Of a stretch of DNA of 5,265 nt, positions 1-5,256 are shown one piece after another. A model generated the notes under the pieces. That model saw only the letters and a list, made by a program, of their open reading frames with translations, did no database searches and was not told the DNA's origin. Origin of the DNA: Syntrophaceae bacterium CG2_30_49_12. Its GTDB lineage: Bacteria > Desulfobacterota > Syntrophia > Syntrophales > CG2-30-49-12. The first letter of the stretch is position 1. Each line of letters starts with the position of its first letter. The stretch is taken from assembly GCA_001873675.1 (NCBI GenBank), contig MNZP01000035.1, positions 1 to 5,265 of the forward strand, given 5' to 3'. The position numbers and the translations under genes were made by a program.

Positions 1-1
1 A

Positions 2-745
2 TGTCCGAATATGGGAGAATGCTTTTCCAGAAAAACAGCAACGTTTCTTATCTTAGGAGATGTTTGTACAAGAAGTTGTACCTTTTGCGCGGTTAAAAAG
101 GGAATTCCGCTGCCTGTTGATGATACAGAACCACAGCGCCTTTTCGAGGCGTCGCAAAAACTTGGCCTGCAATACATCGTGGTAACCTCGGTCACCAGGG
201 ATGACCTTGCTGACGGTGGCGCTTCCCAGTTTGTAAAGGTCGTGGAAACGCTTCATAAACAGGGAAACGGGGTTACTATTGAAGTCCTCATCCCGGATTT
301 TCGCGGTTCTTCTGAAGCCTTGAGGTCTCTGGTAAAATCGAAACCCCAGGTGATCAACCACAATGTGGAAACGGTTCCCCGTCTATATAGCAAGGTCAGG
401 CCGGAAGCTTCCTACAGGCGCTCCTTAGAACTACTATCAGAGATAAAGCGCTTAGATCCAACAATTACTACCAAGAGCGGTTTTATGGTCGGCCTGGGAG
501 AGACCGGGGACGAACTTTGCGGAGTTATGGATGACCTGCGGAAGGCAAACTGTGATCTCCTCACCATTGGCCAGTATCTGCAACCATCTTCACAACACCA
601 TCCGGTGGCGGCATTCGTCTCGCCGGAAGAATTTTTATCTTATGAACACAGAGGTATGGAAATGGGGTTTGCCGGTGTTGCCTCCGCCCCGCTGGTAAGG
701 AGTTCCTTCAAGGCTGCCGAACTTTACGCGAAGACAAAGAAGTAA
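2..745 (+). CDS. lipA: Lipoyl synthase (LipA), 5'-truncated by the window edge
   Basis: This radical-SAM enzyme inserts two sulfur atoms into protein-bound octanoyl groups to make the lipoyl cofactor of 2-oxoacid dehydrogenases and GcvH. The frame is already open at base 2 (C-P-N-M-G-E-C), so the ATG at 11 is internal and not a start; roughly 40-70 N-terminal residues are missing, judged from the usual family length. Two cysteines of the auxiliary cluster are visible (bases 2-4 and in GEC, bases 20-22); the first lies outside. The radical-SAM CxxxCxxC follows as CTRSCTFC (residues 19-26 counting from the internal Met). The C-terminal VRSSF segment supplies the serine that ligates the auxiliary cluster in known LipA structures. 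Stop TAA is at 743-745. The next gene on the same strand, lpd, acts on lipoylated proteins, so the two probably belong to one functional cluster. No defect is seen in the visible part. Confidence 0.97.
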   Translation, partial: CPNMGECFSRKTATFLILGDVCTRSCTFCAVKKGIPLPVDDTEPQRLFEASQKLGLQYIVVTSVTRDDLADGGASQFVKVVETLHKQGNGVTIEVLIPDFRGSSEALRSLVKSKPQVINHNVETVPRLYSKVRPEASYRRSLELLSEIKRLDPTITTKSGFMVGLGETGDELCGVMDDLRKANCDLLTIGQYLQPSSQHHPVAAFVSPEEFLSYEHRGMEMGFAGVASAPLVRSSFKAAELYAKTKK

Positions 746-748
746 TGG

Positions 749-780
749 TTCACCGCAGAGACGCAAAGGACGCTGAGGTT
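749..780 (+). repeat. Short-period dispersed-type extragenic repeat
   Basis: Four bases after the lipA stop lies a stretch built of three similar units, ACCGCAGAG, ACGCAAAGG and ACGCTGAGG (752-778), spaced 8-9 nt apart. It has no coding potential of its own. From memory, sequences of the form CACCGCAGAGACGCARAG are scattered between genes in many bacterial genomes, and I do not know a proven function. A relative of the same style (CACCAAGGCACAAAG) appears at 5141-5165 in this window. It directly abuts the inverted repeat at 787-823, so the two may be parts of one inserted element. Confidence 0.6.
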
Positions 781-786
781 AAGTTT

Positions 787-823
787 TGTATTGCTTTCCG
801 TTGAGAGGACGGAAAGCAATACA
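787..823. repeat. Perfect 15-bp inverted repeat (hairpin) between lipA and lpd
   Basis: The arms at 787-801 and 809-823 are perfectly complementary over 15 bp, with a 7-nt loop (TGAGAGG, 802-808). A transcript would fold into a very stable hairpin about 30 nt before the lpd start. No T-run follows either arm in either direction (TCCTGAAG on the right, AACTTAACC reading left), so it does not look like a standard intrinsic terminator. It could be an attenuating or processing hairpin that lowers or stabilises lpd relative to lipA, or the core of a small palindromic mobile repeat together with the adjacent unit at 749-780. Confidence 0.8.
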
Positions 824-843
824 TCCTGAAGAAAATTGCCATC

Positions 844-849
844 GAGGTG
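844..849 (+). promoter_or_regulatory. Shine-Dalgarno site deciding the lpd start
   Basis: GAGGTG ends 5 nt before the ATG at 855. The open frame extends upstream to a TTG at 786, but those 23 codons run through the perfect inverted repeat and have no ribosome site, so the ATG at 855 is chosen. The glycine-rich FAD motif then starts about 12 residues in, as is normal for the family. Confidence 0.75.
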
Positions 850-854
850 TGAAA

Positions 855-2243
855 ATGTCCGAAAAGAGAAACCGTATTGCGATCATTGGTGGGGGGCCGG
901 GTGGATATGTGGCCGCCATTTGTGCGGCTCAACTCGGCGGAGAGGTAACTCTCATTGAAAAGGATAGATTGGGGGGAACCTGTCTGAATCGGGGATGCAT
1001 CCCCACCAAATCCTTGCTTCAATCTGCAGGGGTCTTACGTCAGATAGAACGTGCGGATACCTTCGGTATCTCGATAGAAAATCTTTCCTTTGATTATGCG
1101 AAGATGCGCAGGCGAAAGGAAAAAGTTGTGCAACAACTGTTGAAGGGCATCGGGTTTCTGATGAAGAAAAATAATATCTCCGTTATCAGTGGAACCGGCA
1201 CGATTGTCAAACCGGGGATGGTAAAGGTCGCCGGCAGTGAAAAAATGATAGAAGCGGATAAAATAATAATTGCCACCGGTTCAGAACCTGCCTCAATTCC
1301 GATCGCGGGAGCCGATAGGAAAGGTGTTATCTCCAGCGATGAGGCGATAGACATGGAAGAACTGCCCGAAAGCATGATTATTATTGGCGGCGGTGTAATC
1401 GGGGTTGAGTTCGCCCAGCTCTTTTGCCGCCTAAAGACAAGGGTTGCAGTTATCGAAATGATGCCCCGGTTATTACCCACCGAGGATGCAGAGATCGCCC
1501 TGATCTTAGAAAGAAAATTAACCCGGGAAGGAGTTGCTGTTTACACCGATGCCACCGTAAAGGAAATCGGAACAAATGAAAAAGGAGAAAAGGTTGTTAC
1601 TTTCAGTTTTAAAGGTGAAGAAAAAAGGCTGGTTGCCGGCAAGGTTTTAATCGCCGTGGGGCGGCGCCCCTGCACTGAAAATCTGGGTCTGGAAAAGCTA
1701 TCCCTTCCTCTCAAGAAAGACCGCATTGTGGTAAACAACCGGATGGAGACAGATATAGAGAACATCTATGCGATCGGAGACGTGGTGGGGGATGTCATGC
1801 TGGCCCACAAGTCTATGGCCGAGGGAAGGTGCGCAGCCCAAAATGCAATGGGTATTGTCTCAGAAATGGACTATCGGGCGGTTCCCCGCTGCGTCTATAC
1901 TTCACCGGAGGTAGCGGCGGTGGGATTGACCGAGAGAGAGGCAAGGGAAAAATACGGTGATATCAAGATCGGTAAGTTCCCCTTTAGAGCTAACGGGAAG
2001 GCTCTGATATTAGATGAAACGGACGGTATGGTAAAGTTTATCGTTGAGCCTCGATATGGGGAAGTACTTGGAGTAGGAATCATTGGTCCTCATGCAACCG
2101 AAATGATTGGAGAAGCCGCCTTGGGGATAAAACTGGAAGCCTCCTTTAATGATTTTGCCTCATCTATTCATGCCCATCCCACCCTCTCAGAGGGTTTAAT
2201 GGAGGCCGCCCTAACAGTGGAGGGAAAATCTCTCCATATTTAA
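855..2243 (+). CDS. lpd: Dihydrolipoyl dehydrogenase (E3)
   Basis: This flavoprotein re-oxidises dihydrolipoyl groups of the E2 component (or GcvH) and passes electrons through a disulfide and FAD to NAD+. The protein is 462 residues, the normal length. Visible in order are the FAD-binding GGGPGG (12-17); the redox disulfide GGTCLNRGCIPTK with C43 and C48; the ATG motif IIIATGS (137-143); the NAD-binding GGGVIGVEFA (178-187); the second FAD contact YAIGD (305-309); and the C-terminal dimer-interface HAHPTLSE with the catalytic His441-Glu446 pair. It carries no N-terminal lipoyl domain. It lies 109 nt after lipA on the same strand, which suggests a lipoate-dependent 2-oxoacid dehydrogenase or glycine-cleavage cluster. 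Which complex it serves cannot be told here because no E1, E2 or gcv gene is in view. Mercuric or glutathione reductase is less likely given the GGTCLNRGC and HPTLSE signatures. Confidence 0.96.
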   Translation: MSEKRNRIAIIGGGPGGYVAAICAAQLGGEVTLIEKDRLGGTCLNRGCIPTKSLLQSAGVLRQIERADTFGISIENLSFDYAKMRRRKEKVVQQLLKGIGFLMKKNNISVISGTGTIVKPGMVKVAGSEKMIEADKIIIATGSEPASIPIAGADRKGVISSDEAIDMEELPESMIIIGGGVIGVEFAQLFCRLKTRVAVIEMMPRLLPTEDAEIALILERKLTREGVAVYTDATVKEIGTNEKGEKVVTFSFKGEEKRLVAGKVLIAVGRRPCTENLGLEKLSLPLKKDRIVVNNRMETDIENIYAIGDVVGDVMLAHKSMAEGRCAAQNAMGIVSEMDYRAVPRCVYTSPEVAAVGLTEREAREKYGDIKIGKFPFRANGKALILDETDGMVKFIVEPRYGEVLGVGIIGPHATEMIGEAALGIKLEASFNDFASSIHAHPTLSEGLMEAALTVEGKSLHI

Positions 2244-2300
2244 CCGGCAGCCGGCTGAAGTATCCCCGTTACCGTTGTTCTTTCGATTGTCCGGCTCCTA
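2244..2300. other. Convergent gap between lpd and recD
   Basis: Only 57 nt separate the 3' ends of the two converging genes. The gap starts with a GC-rich palindrome (CAGCCGGCTG, 2248-2257; an alternative tiny hairpin is CCGG-CAG-CCGG just after the lpd stop). A possible long-loop pairing of AGCCGG (2249-2254) with CCGGCT (2291-2296) also exists. No clear T-tract accompanies these, so a bidirectional terminator is possible but not demonstrated. Confidence 0.25.
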
Positions 2301-4145
2301 TCATCCCCAAAGGGCATCATGAAGCCCTGAAGTGCGGACAATCCTCCGGGAAACGGCGGCGCGAAAAACATCTTCTCTTCCCCAGATTGTCACCTTCCTT
2401 TTTGCCCTCGTAATGCCCGTATAGATAAGTTCCCGTGTCAGCACGGGTGATTCCCTGTCAGACAAAATAAGGACGATCCTGTCAAATTCCGATCCCTGGC
2501 TTTTATGAACGGTCATGGCATAGACTGTCTCATGTTCCGGCAGTCTCGAGGGAGATAATTTTCTCCAGGCGCCGCCGGCATCACGGAAGAAGGCATACAG
2601 TTCGTTGTCCCCTTCAGGCAGAATAATACCGATGTCTCCATTGAATAACCTCAGATTATAGTCGTTGCGGGTAATCATGACCGGGCGCCCCCGGTACCAG
2701 CGTGTGTCTGGTCTGATCAGGTTTTCACGGCGGAGAATCTCTTCAACGAGAAGATTCAATGCCGCTGCGCCGAAGGGACCATGCCTGAGGGCACAGAGGA
2801 TGCGAAACCCGTCGAATAGATCAAATATTTCTTCAATATTAGTTTTTAAATCAATGGCTTGCAAATAATCTTTAAAGTTATTTATAAGCTTTTCACTAAG
2901 CGCCGGAGTGAGGATGTCCGGCCGGGGTAATTCCGACCATTGGATGTCCCCGTAAGCGCCGGATTTCAGGAGGGCAAGGGCACGGTCGCCATCTCCCCCG
3001 TTCACCGCAGAGGCAAGATGACCGATACCGCTTTCCTCTCCAAAACGATAGTTCTTTTGCAGTTGGACAAGACTGTCACAGATCACCGGCGACTCTCCCG
3101 GATGGGAGACGACCTGGATGCCATTACGTGTATATTTTTTCAACTCATCAGAAAATCCCCGGGAAAAGGCATCCAAAGACCCCGTTCCGCAGATATCGCC
3201 GAGGACGGCGCCTGCCTCTACCGAGGCCAGTTGGTCCTTATCGCCCAGGAGAATGAGCCTTGCCGTCCCCGGCATCGCCTGGACAAGCTTGGACATCAGG
3301 GGAAGGTCAACCATGGAGGCCTCATCCACAATAACCACATCAACGGGAAGAGGATTTCCGGAATTGTAGAAAAAGTAAGGCGAATCTGGAATAGTCGAGA
3401 GCAGGCGATGGATGGTGGTCGCCTTTTCGGGAATGGCCGCCCTCACAGACTCAGGACAACGCAGCGTCTCCCTGGTTTTTTTGATGGCCTCTTCAAGCCG
3501 GGCGGCGGCCTTTCCCGTCGGTGCGGCAAGGGCGATCCGCAACATCTTCCCCTTGCTCTGCTCGAGGAGGAGGGCCATGATCTTTGCCACGGTAGTGGTC
3601 TTTCCCGTCCCGGGACTCCCGGAGATTACGGAGAAACCGTTCCATAGAGACGTGATGGCGGCGACTCTCTGCCAGTCGGTACCATCATCGGGAAGAGGGG
3701 GAAAGAGGCGATCCAGCCCATCCTTCAGGAGGGCAGGACCAATACCGGCCTCATCCGCAAATATCTGCGGCTTACCGTTTCTGTTGCCGGTGCGGTCCCT
3801 GATGAAATCGGCCAGTTTTTTTTCATAGTCCCAGTAACGATACAGGTAGAGACGCGACCGCCCGTCGAGGATGAGGGGCCTGTAGTCGCCGGGTTTCCCC
3901 AGCACGCCACTCGCCTCGAGTACCCGTCGCCACTGGGAAAGTGAGGGACAGGTTAGAGGATATCCTTCCAACTCACCACCTGTCAGCGGCCTCCCCTCGA
4001 AGGATGAGAGATCGAGGCAGATATGCCCTTCCCTCGTGCCCCTGCTGACCAGCGCCGCAGTTAGAAAGACCTCCGGCGCATCATGGCCCGCAAGTTCCGT
4101 CATCAAACGGGCAAAGTGGAGGTCAAGTTCAGAAAATGTTCTCAT
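2301..4145 (-). CDS. recD: RecBCD enzyme subunit RecD (exodeoxyribonuclease V alpha)
   Basis: RecD is the fast 5'-3' helicase subunit of RecBCD, which unwinds and degrades double-strand ends and, after Chi, prepares them for RecA. The 614 residues match RecD1 length and lack the longer N-terminal extension of stand-alone RecD2. Motifs in order: Walker A GSPGTGKTT (176-184); Ia AAPTGKAAARL (207-217); Walker B VDEAS (273-277); III LLGDKDQL (299-306); IV QKNYRF (363-368); the RecD signature GRPVMITRNDYNLRLFNGDIG (486-506); V TVHKSQGSEFD (545-555); VI IYTGITRAKRK (574-584). Residues 1 to about 110 should be the RecB-contacting domain. AAGGAG at 4151-4156, 5 nt before the ATG, supports the start. 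recB usually lies directly upstream, often overlapping; here only a possible tail of it is seen (4164-4220). No promoter of its own is obvious, so expression may depend on sequences in the relic region or on readthrough from the toxin-antitoxin operon. Confidence 0.95.
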   Translation of the reverse strand: MRTFSELDLHFARLMTELAGHDAPEVFLTAALVSRGTREGHICLDLSSFEGRPLTGGELEGYPLTCPSLSQWRRVLEASGVLGKPGDYRPLILDGRSRLYLYRYWDYEKKLADFIRDRTGNRNGKPQIFADEAGIGPALLKDGLDRLFPPLPDDGTDWQRVAAITSLWNGFSVISGSPGTGKTTTVAKIMALLLEQSKGKMLRIALAAPTGKAAARLEEAIKKTRETLRCPESVRAAIPEKATTIHRLLSTIPDSPYFFYNSGNPLPVDVVIVDEASMVDLPLMSKLVQAMPGTARLILLGDKDQLASVEAGAVLGDICGTGSLDAFSRGFSDELKKYTRNGIQVVSHPGESPVICDSLVQLQKNYRFGEESGIGHLASAVNGGDGDRALALLKSGAYGDIQWSELPRPDILTPALSEKLINNFKDYLQAIDLKTNIEEIFDLFDGFRILCALRHGPFGAAALNLLVEEILRRENLIRPDTRWYRGRPVMITRNDYNLRLFNGDIGIILPEGDNELYAFFRDAGGAWRKLSPSRLPEHETVYAMTVHKSQGSEFDRIVLILSDRESPVLTRELIYTGITRAKRKVTIWGREDVFRAAVSRRIVRTSGLHDALWG

Positions 4146-4150
4146 TCCCT

Positions 4151-4156
4151 CTCCTT
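4151..4156 (-). promoter_or_regulatory. recD ribosome binding site
   Basis: On the minus strand AAGGAG lies 5 nt upstream of the recD ATG (4145-4143), inside a purine-rich run. It sits in the 18-nt gap after the stop of the possible recB tail, an arrangement typical of genes in the same operon. Confidence 0.7.
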
Positions 4157-4163
4157 CTCTCCC

Positions 4164-4220
4164 TCATCCCACGGCGATAAGTTCTCTTGTCAATGCCGTG
4201 ATCAGTTCTGCCGAATATTG
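4164..4220 (-). pseudogene. 18-codon open tail before recD, possible recB C-terminal remnant
   Basis: Immediately after an in-frame TAG (4223-4221), the minus strand is open for QYSAELITALTRELIAVG and ends in TGA at 4166-4164, 18 nt before the recD start. The peptide is an ordinary amphipathic helix. Its position is exactly where recB should end, and RecB proteins often finish with a similar helix after the nuclease domain; the likeness is from memory. Nothing recognisable as the rest of RecB (its Q-Y-F nuclease motifs, for instance) is found further upstream, where instead an insertion-element relic and a toxin-antitoxin operon lie. If the reading is right, recB was cut off here by insertion or deletion. 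The tail is short enough to be chance, so confidence is low. Confidence 0.35.
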
Positions 4221-4230
4221 CTAACAACAA

Positions 4231-4485
4231 GGAAATCTTTGGTTTTTCGTGTTTAAATTGAACCAGGTCATCACGGCATAGAAAGTTAAAAAATACACCT
4301 CGGATTTAAGCCGACTCGGTAAGATTAAGTTTGCGAATAAAAAAACTTACGGAGGAGGCAGAAAACCGATGCAATTAGATACTATCACAGAGTTTTTAAA
4401 TATCCAAAATTATAAAGCGGTATAAGTTACAAGGGGCGGATATCAGAACGGCGCGGAGCGCCACAGGAACACGCAAAAATCAGCC
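4231..4485 (+). mobile_element. Probable internally deleted insertion-sequence relic (ISL3-like?)
   Basis: This stretch between recD and the toxin gene has no intact gene but shows insertion-element traits. The left side has TTTTTCGTGTT (4243-4253) and the right side the complement of TTTTTGCGTGTT (4468-4479), an imperfect inverted match with a one-base indel. Taking ends that begin with GG gives about 255 bp, 4231-4485. Inside, a strong ribosome site (GGAGGAGG, 4351-4358) precedes an 18-codon frame (4369-4425) resembling a transposase start. Such a layout, left end, leader, first codons and then right end, suggests loss of the middle of the transposase. No convincing 8-bp target duplication flanks it (AACAACAA on the left, GCGAGTAT on the right). 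Borders and family are tentative. The right end overlaps the toxin operon's terminator, an alternative explanation for part of the structure. Confidence 0.35.
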
Positions 4486-4505
4486 GCGAGTATAACGAGT
4501 CGGCT
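4309..4505. repeat. 10-bp inverted repeat pair flanking the relic core
   Basis: AGCCGACTCG at 4309-4318 is exactly inverted as CGAGTCGGCT at 4496-4505, bracketing a 197-bp segment that contains the short transposase-like frame. GGATT occurs at 4302-4306, two bases outside the left arm, and again at 4506-4510 directly after the right arm, which could be a decayed target duplication. The right arm is also part of the terminator hairpin at 4481-4506, so selection on that hairpin may explain half of the pair. An alternative delimitation of the mobile relic is therefore 4309-4505. Confidence 0.45.
4369..4425 (+). pseudogene. Truncated transposase-like N-terminus (18 codons)
   Basis: An ATG 10 nt after a near-perfect Shine-Dalgarno (GGAGGAGG, 4351-4358) opens the frame MQLDTITEFLNIQNYKAV and stops at TAA 4423-4425. 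A strong ribosome site in front of so short a frame suggests a truncated gene. The M-Q-L-D-T-I-x-x-x-L-N-I-x-x-Y pattern reminds me of the beginnings of ISL3-family transposases, from memory and without a search. No zinc-finger or DDE-domain residues follow in any frame, so it cannot be active. A genuine small peptide or leader is the alternative. Confidence 0.4.
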
Positions 4506-4506
4506 G
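4475..4506 (-). terminator. Likely intrinsic terminator of the toxin-antitoxin operon
   Basis: Reading the minus strand 22 nt beyond the toxin stop, CAGCCG (4506-4501) and CGGCTG (4486-4481) form a 6-bp GC-rich stem with a 14-nt loop, followed by ATTTTT (4480-4475). The orientation and distance fit termination after the toxin gene, insulating recD downstream. The stem is short, so termination may be partial. A small separate hairpin, GGCGC-GGA-GCGCC, lies just beyond at 4450-4462. Confidence 0.55.
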
Positions 4507-4527
4507 GATTGCCTGGGTGGCCTTTTC

Positions 4528-4851
4528 TTAATTAATGCTAAGTTGTATCTTAACGGCTTCTTCAACCTTGTGCATATCTGCCTCAGAAAGAATGCCAGCG
4601 CGGTTAAAAAGCCTTAACTTGCTTACAGTGGCCAATTGATCCGCCATGGCCTTGCTCTCTTTGCCTTCAAAAGCCACCAGTGCCTCACTGGGATAGAGAC
4701 GATCTGTTTTGCTGGTAAGAGGAATAACTTGAACTCTATTGAGGAATTTGTTTGATGCATCATTGCTGATGATAACGGCAGGACGCTTCTTTTTGATTTC
4801 CCCACCAACAGAAGGATCGAAATTGACCCACCAGACTTCACATCGTTTCAT
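4528..4851 (-). CDS. MazF/PemK-family endoribonuclease toxin
   Basis: This 107-residue protein is a typical type II toxin that cleaves RNA when freed from its antitoxin. Family marks are the N-terminal beta strand EVWWVNFDPSVGGEIKKKRPAVIISND (5-31) with the conserved Arg23-Pro24; VIPLTS (42-47), carrying the conserved Thr/Ser; and the DQLATVSKLRL region (71-81), equivalent to the usual DQ-(I/L)-x-T-V/I-(D/S)-(K)-x-R-L. The length is normal and no residue of these motifs is missing, so it is probably functional. The start overlaps the last 14 nt of the antitoxin gene, and AAGGA at 4864-4860 lies 8 nt upstream of its ATG, so translation is coupled. Which RNA sequence it cuts cannot be read from the protein. 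The gene is followed by a hairpin terminator at 4506-4475. Confidence 0.9.
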   Translation of the reverse strand: MKRCEVWWVNFDPSVGGEIKKKRPAVIISNDASNKFLNRVQVIPLTSKTDRLYPSEALVAFEGKESKAMADQLATVSKLRLFNRAGILSEADMHKVEEAVKIQLSIN

Positions 4852-5068
4852 GATCCGTGTCCTTAAAGGTAATTTCGGCCCAATCTAATGCTTCATTCTC
4901 CCGATTTTTGTCTTTTGCCATCTCGGCATAGGCCGATTCATAATTGGGGCGCACAACGTGAGGACGGACTATCTCCTGGACAAATCTACTAATTTTGCGG
5001 GGTCCTATGATTTTATGGAGTCCGGTATATACTTCTTCATCTACGGTTATGGTTAATTTCTTCTGCAT
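4838..5068 (-). CDS. Ribbon-helix-helix antitoxin of the MazF/PemK toxin
   Basis: The 76-residue protein sits directly upstream of and overlapping the toxin gene, the usual antitoxin position. Its N-terminus QKKLTITVDEEVYTGLHKII (2-21) gives the ribbon strand and first helix, and GPRKISRFVQEIVRPHV (22-38) the turn and second helix of a ribbon-helix-helix DNA-binding dimer. The acidic, disordered-looking tail (AKDKNRENEALDWAEITF, 51-68) is the likely toxin-binding part, with the L-D-W-A-E motif common in such antitoxins. The start is set by AAAGGAGGTG at 5082-5073, close to full anti-SD complementarity, which favours antitoxin excess over toxin. Expression is from the promoter at 5119-5091, whose -10 is overlapped by the palindrome at 5082-5102, so the protein probably represses its own operon. 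Confidence 0.85.
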   Translation of the reverse strand: MQKKLTITVDEEVYTGLHKIIGPRKISRFVQEIVRPHVVRPNYESAYAEMAKDKNRENEALDWAEITFKDTDHETM

Positions 5069-5081
5069 GGCACACCTCCTT

Positions 5082-5102
5082 TATACGTGTATTGTACGTA
5101 TA
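5082..5102. promoter_or_regulatory. Palindromic operator of the toxin-antitoxin operon
   Basis: TATACGT (5082-5088) and ACGTATA (5096-5102) are perfect inverted copies separated by 7 nt. The palindrome covers the -10 box and the predicted transcription start (about 5084), ending against the Shine-Dalgarno. Ribbon-helix-helix antitoxins bind such short symmetric sites, so this is the likely autorepression operator. Binding is inferred. Confidence 0.7.
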
Positions 5103-5119
5103 GTTGCTCGGCATGTCAA
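5091..5119 (-). promoter_or_regulatory. Near-consensus sigma70 promoter of the toxin-antitoxin operon
   Basis: On the minus strand, TTGACA (5119-5114, a perfect -35) is followed after exactly 17 nt by TACAAT (5096-5091, five of six bases of the -10). The start of transcription should fall near 5084, leaving a leader of about 16 nt before the antitoxin ATG. The strength of the promoter fits a unit held down by autorepression. Confidence 0.85.
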
Positions 5120-5140
5120 TAAAAAAAGTAACTATTCAGC

Positions 5141-5165
5141 CACCAAGGCACAAAGACCCAAAGAG
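5141..5165 (+). repeat. Short-period extragenic repeat with an inverted partner at the window end
   Basis: CACCAAGGCACAAAGACCCAAAGAG shows an 8-nt rhythm of AAG-containing units (AAG at 5145, 5153 and 5161). It is of the same general type as the repeat at 749-780. The last nine bases of the window (5257-5265, CTTGGTGCC) are the reverse complement of GGCACCAAG, matching unit GGCACAAAG (5147-5155) in eight of nine positions, so an inverted copy seems to begin there. The pair would bound an AT-rich segment of about 125 bp or more. Confidence 0.5.
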
Positions 5166-5256
5166 AAGATGGATATAAATTGAATAACGGAGTTTTCTCA
5201 TTAATTTCAATGTGCCATGCATTAAAAAGGCTATTATAAAGAATTAATCCTATAAT
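5166..5256. other. AT-rich stretch without recognisable gene
   Basis: Between the repeat at 5141-5165 and its possible inverted partner, the sequence is AT-rich. It holds only a four-codon ATG frame (5169) and no ribosome site, conserved coding frame or RNA gene that I can recognise. It may be the interior of a small non-coding mobile repeat whose right end is cut by the window edge. Confidence 0.3.

Noticed and set aside
11..13. ATG at 11 as the true start of lipA
   Set aside because: The codons before it read C-P-N, part of the conserved auxiliary-cluster region, so the gene continues upstream of the window.
787..823. Hairpin as an intrinsic terminator of lipA
   Set aside because: The stem is excellent but no T-run follows it on either strand.
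786..854. Upstream TTG start extending lpd by 23 residues
   Set aside because: The extension is translated through the perfect inverted repeat and lacks a ribosome site, whereas GAGGTG precedes the ATG at 855 and the family N-terminus begins there.
2940..3647. 235-codon open frame on the plus strand inside recD
   Set aside because: It is antisense to the helicase core of recD, whose motifs are all present. Its product is arginine/proline/glycine-rich with no recognisable domain, and long antisense frames are expected in GC-rich coding DNA.
4221..4347. Minus-strand open frame of about 41 codons running through the relic and ending in ...NTKNQRFPCC
   Set aside because: It has no start with a ribosome site, no known domain, and crosses the proposed element end; most likely non-coding.
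4409..4414. Perfect TATAAT on the minus strand as a recD promoter
   Set aside because: No acceptable -35 hexamer occurs 16-18 nt upstream and the site is in AT-rich sequence, so I do not call a promoter.
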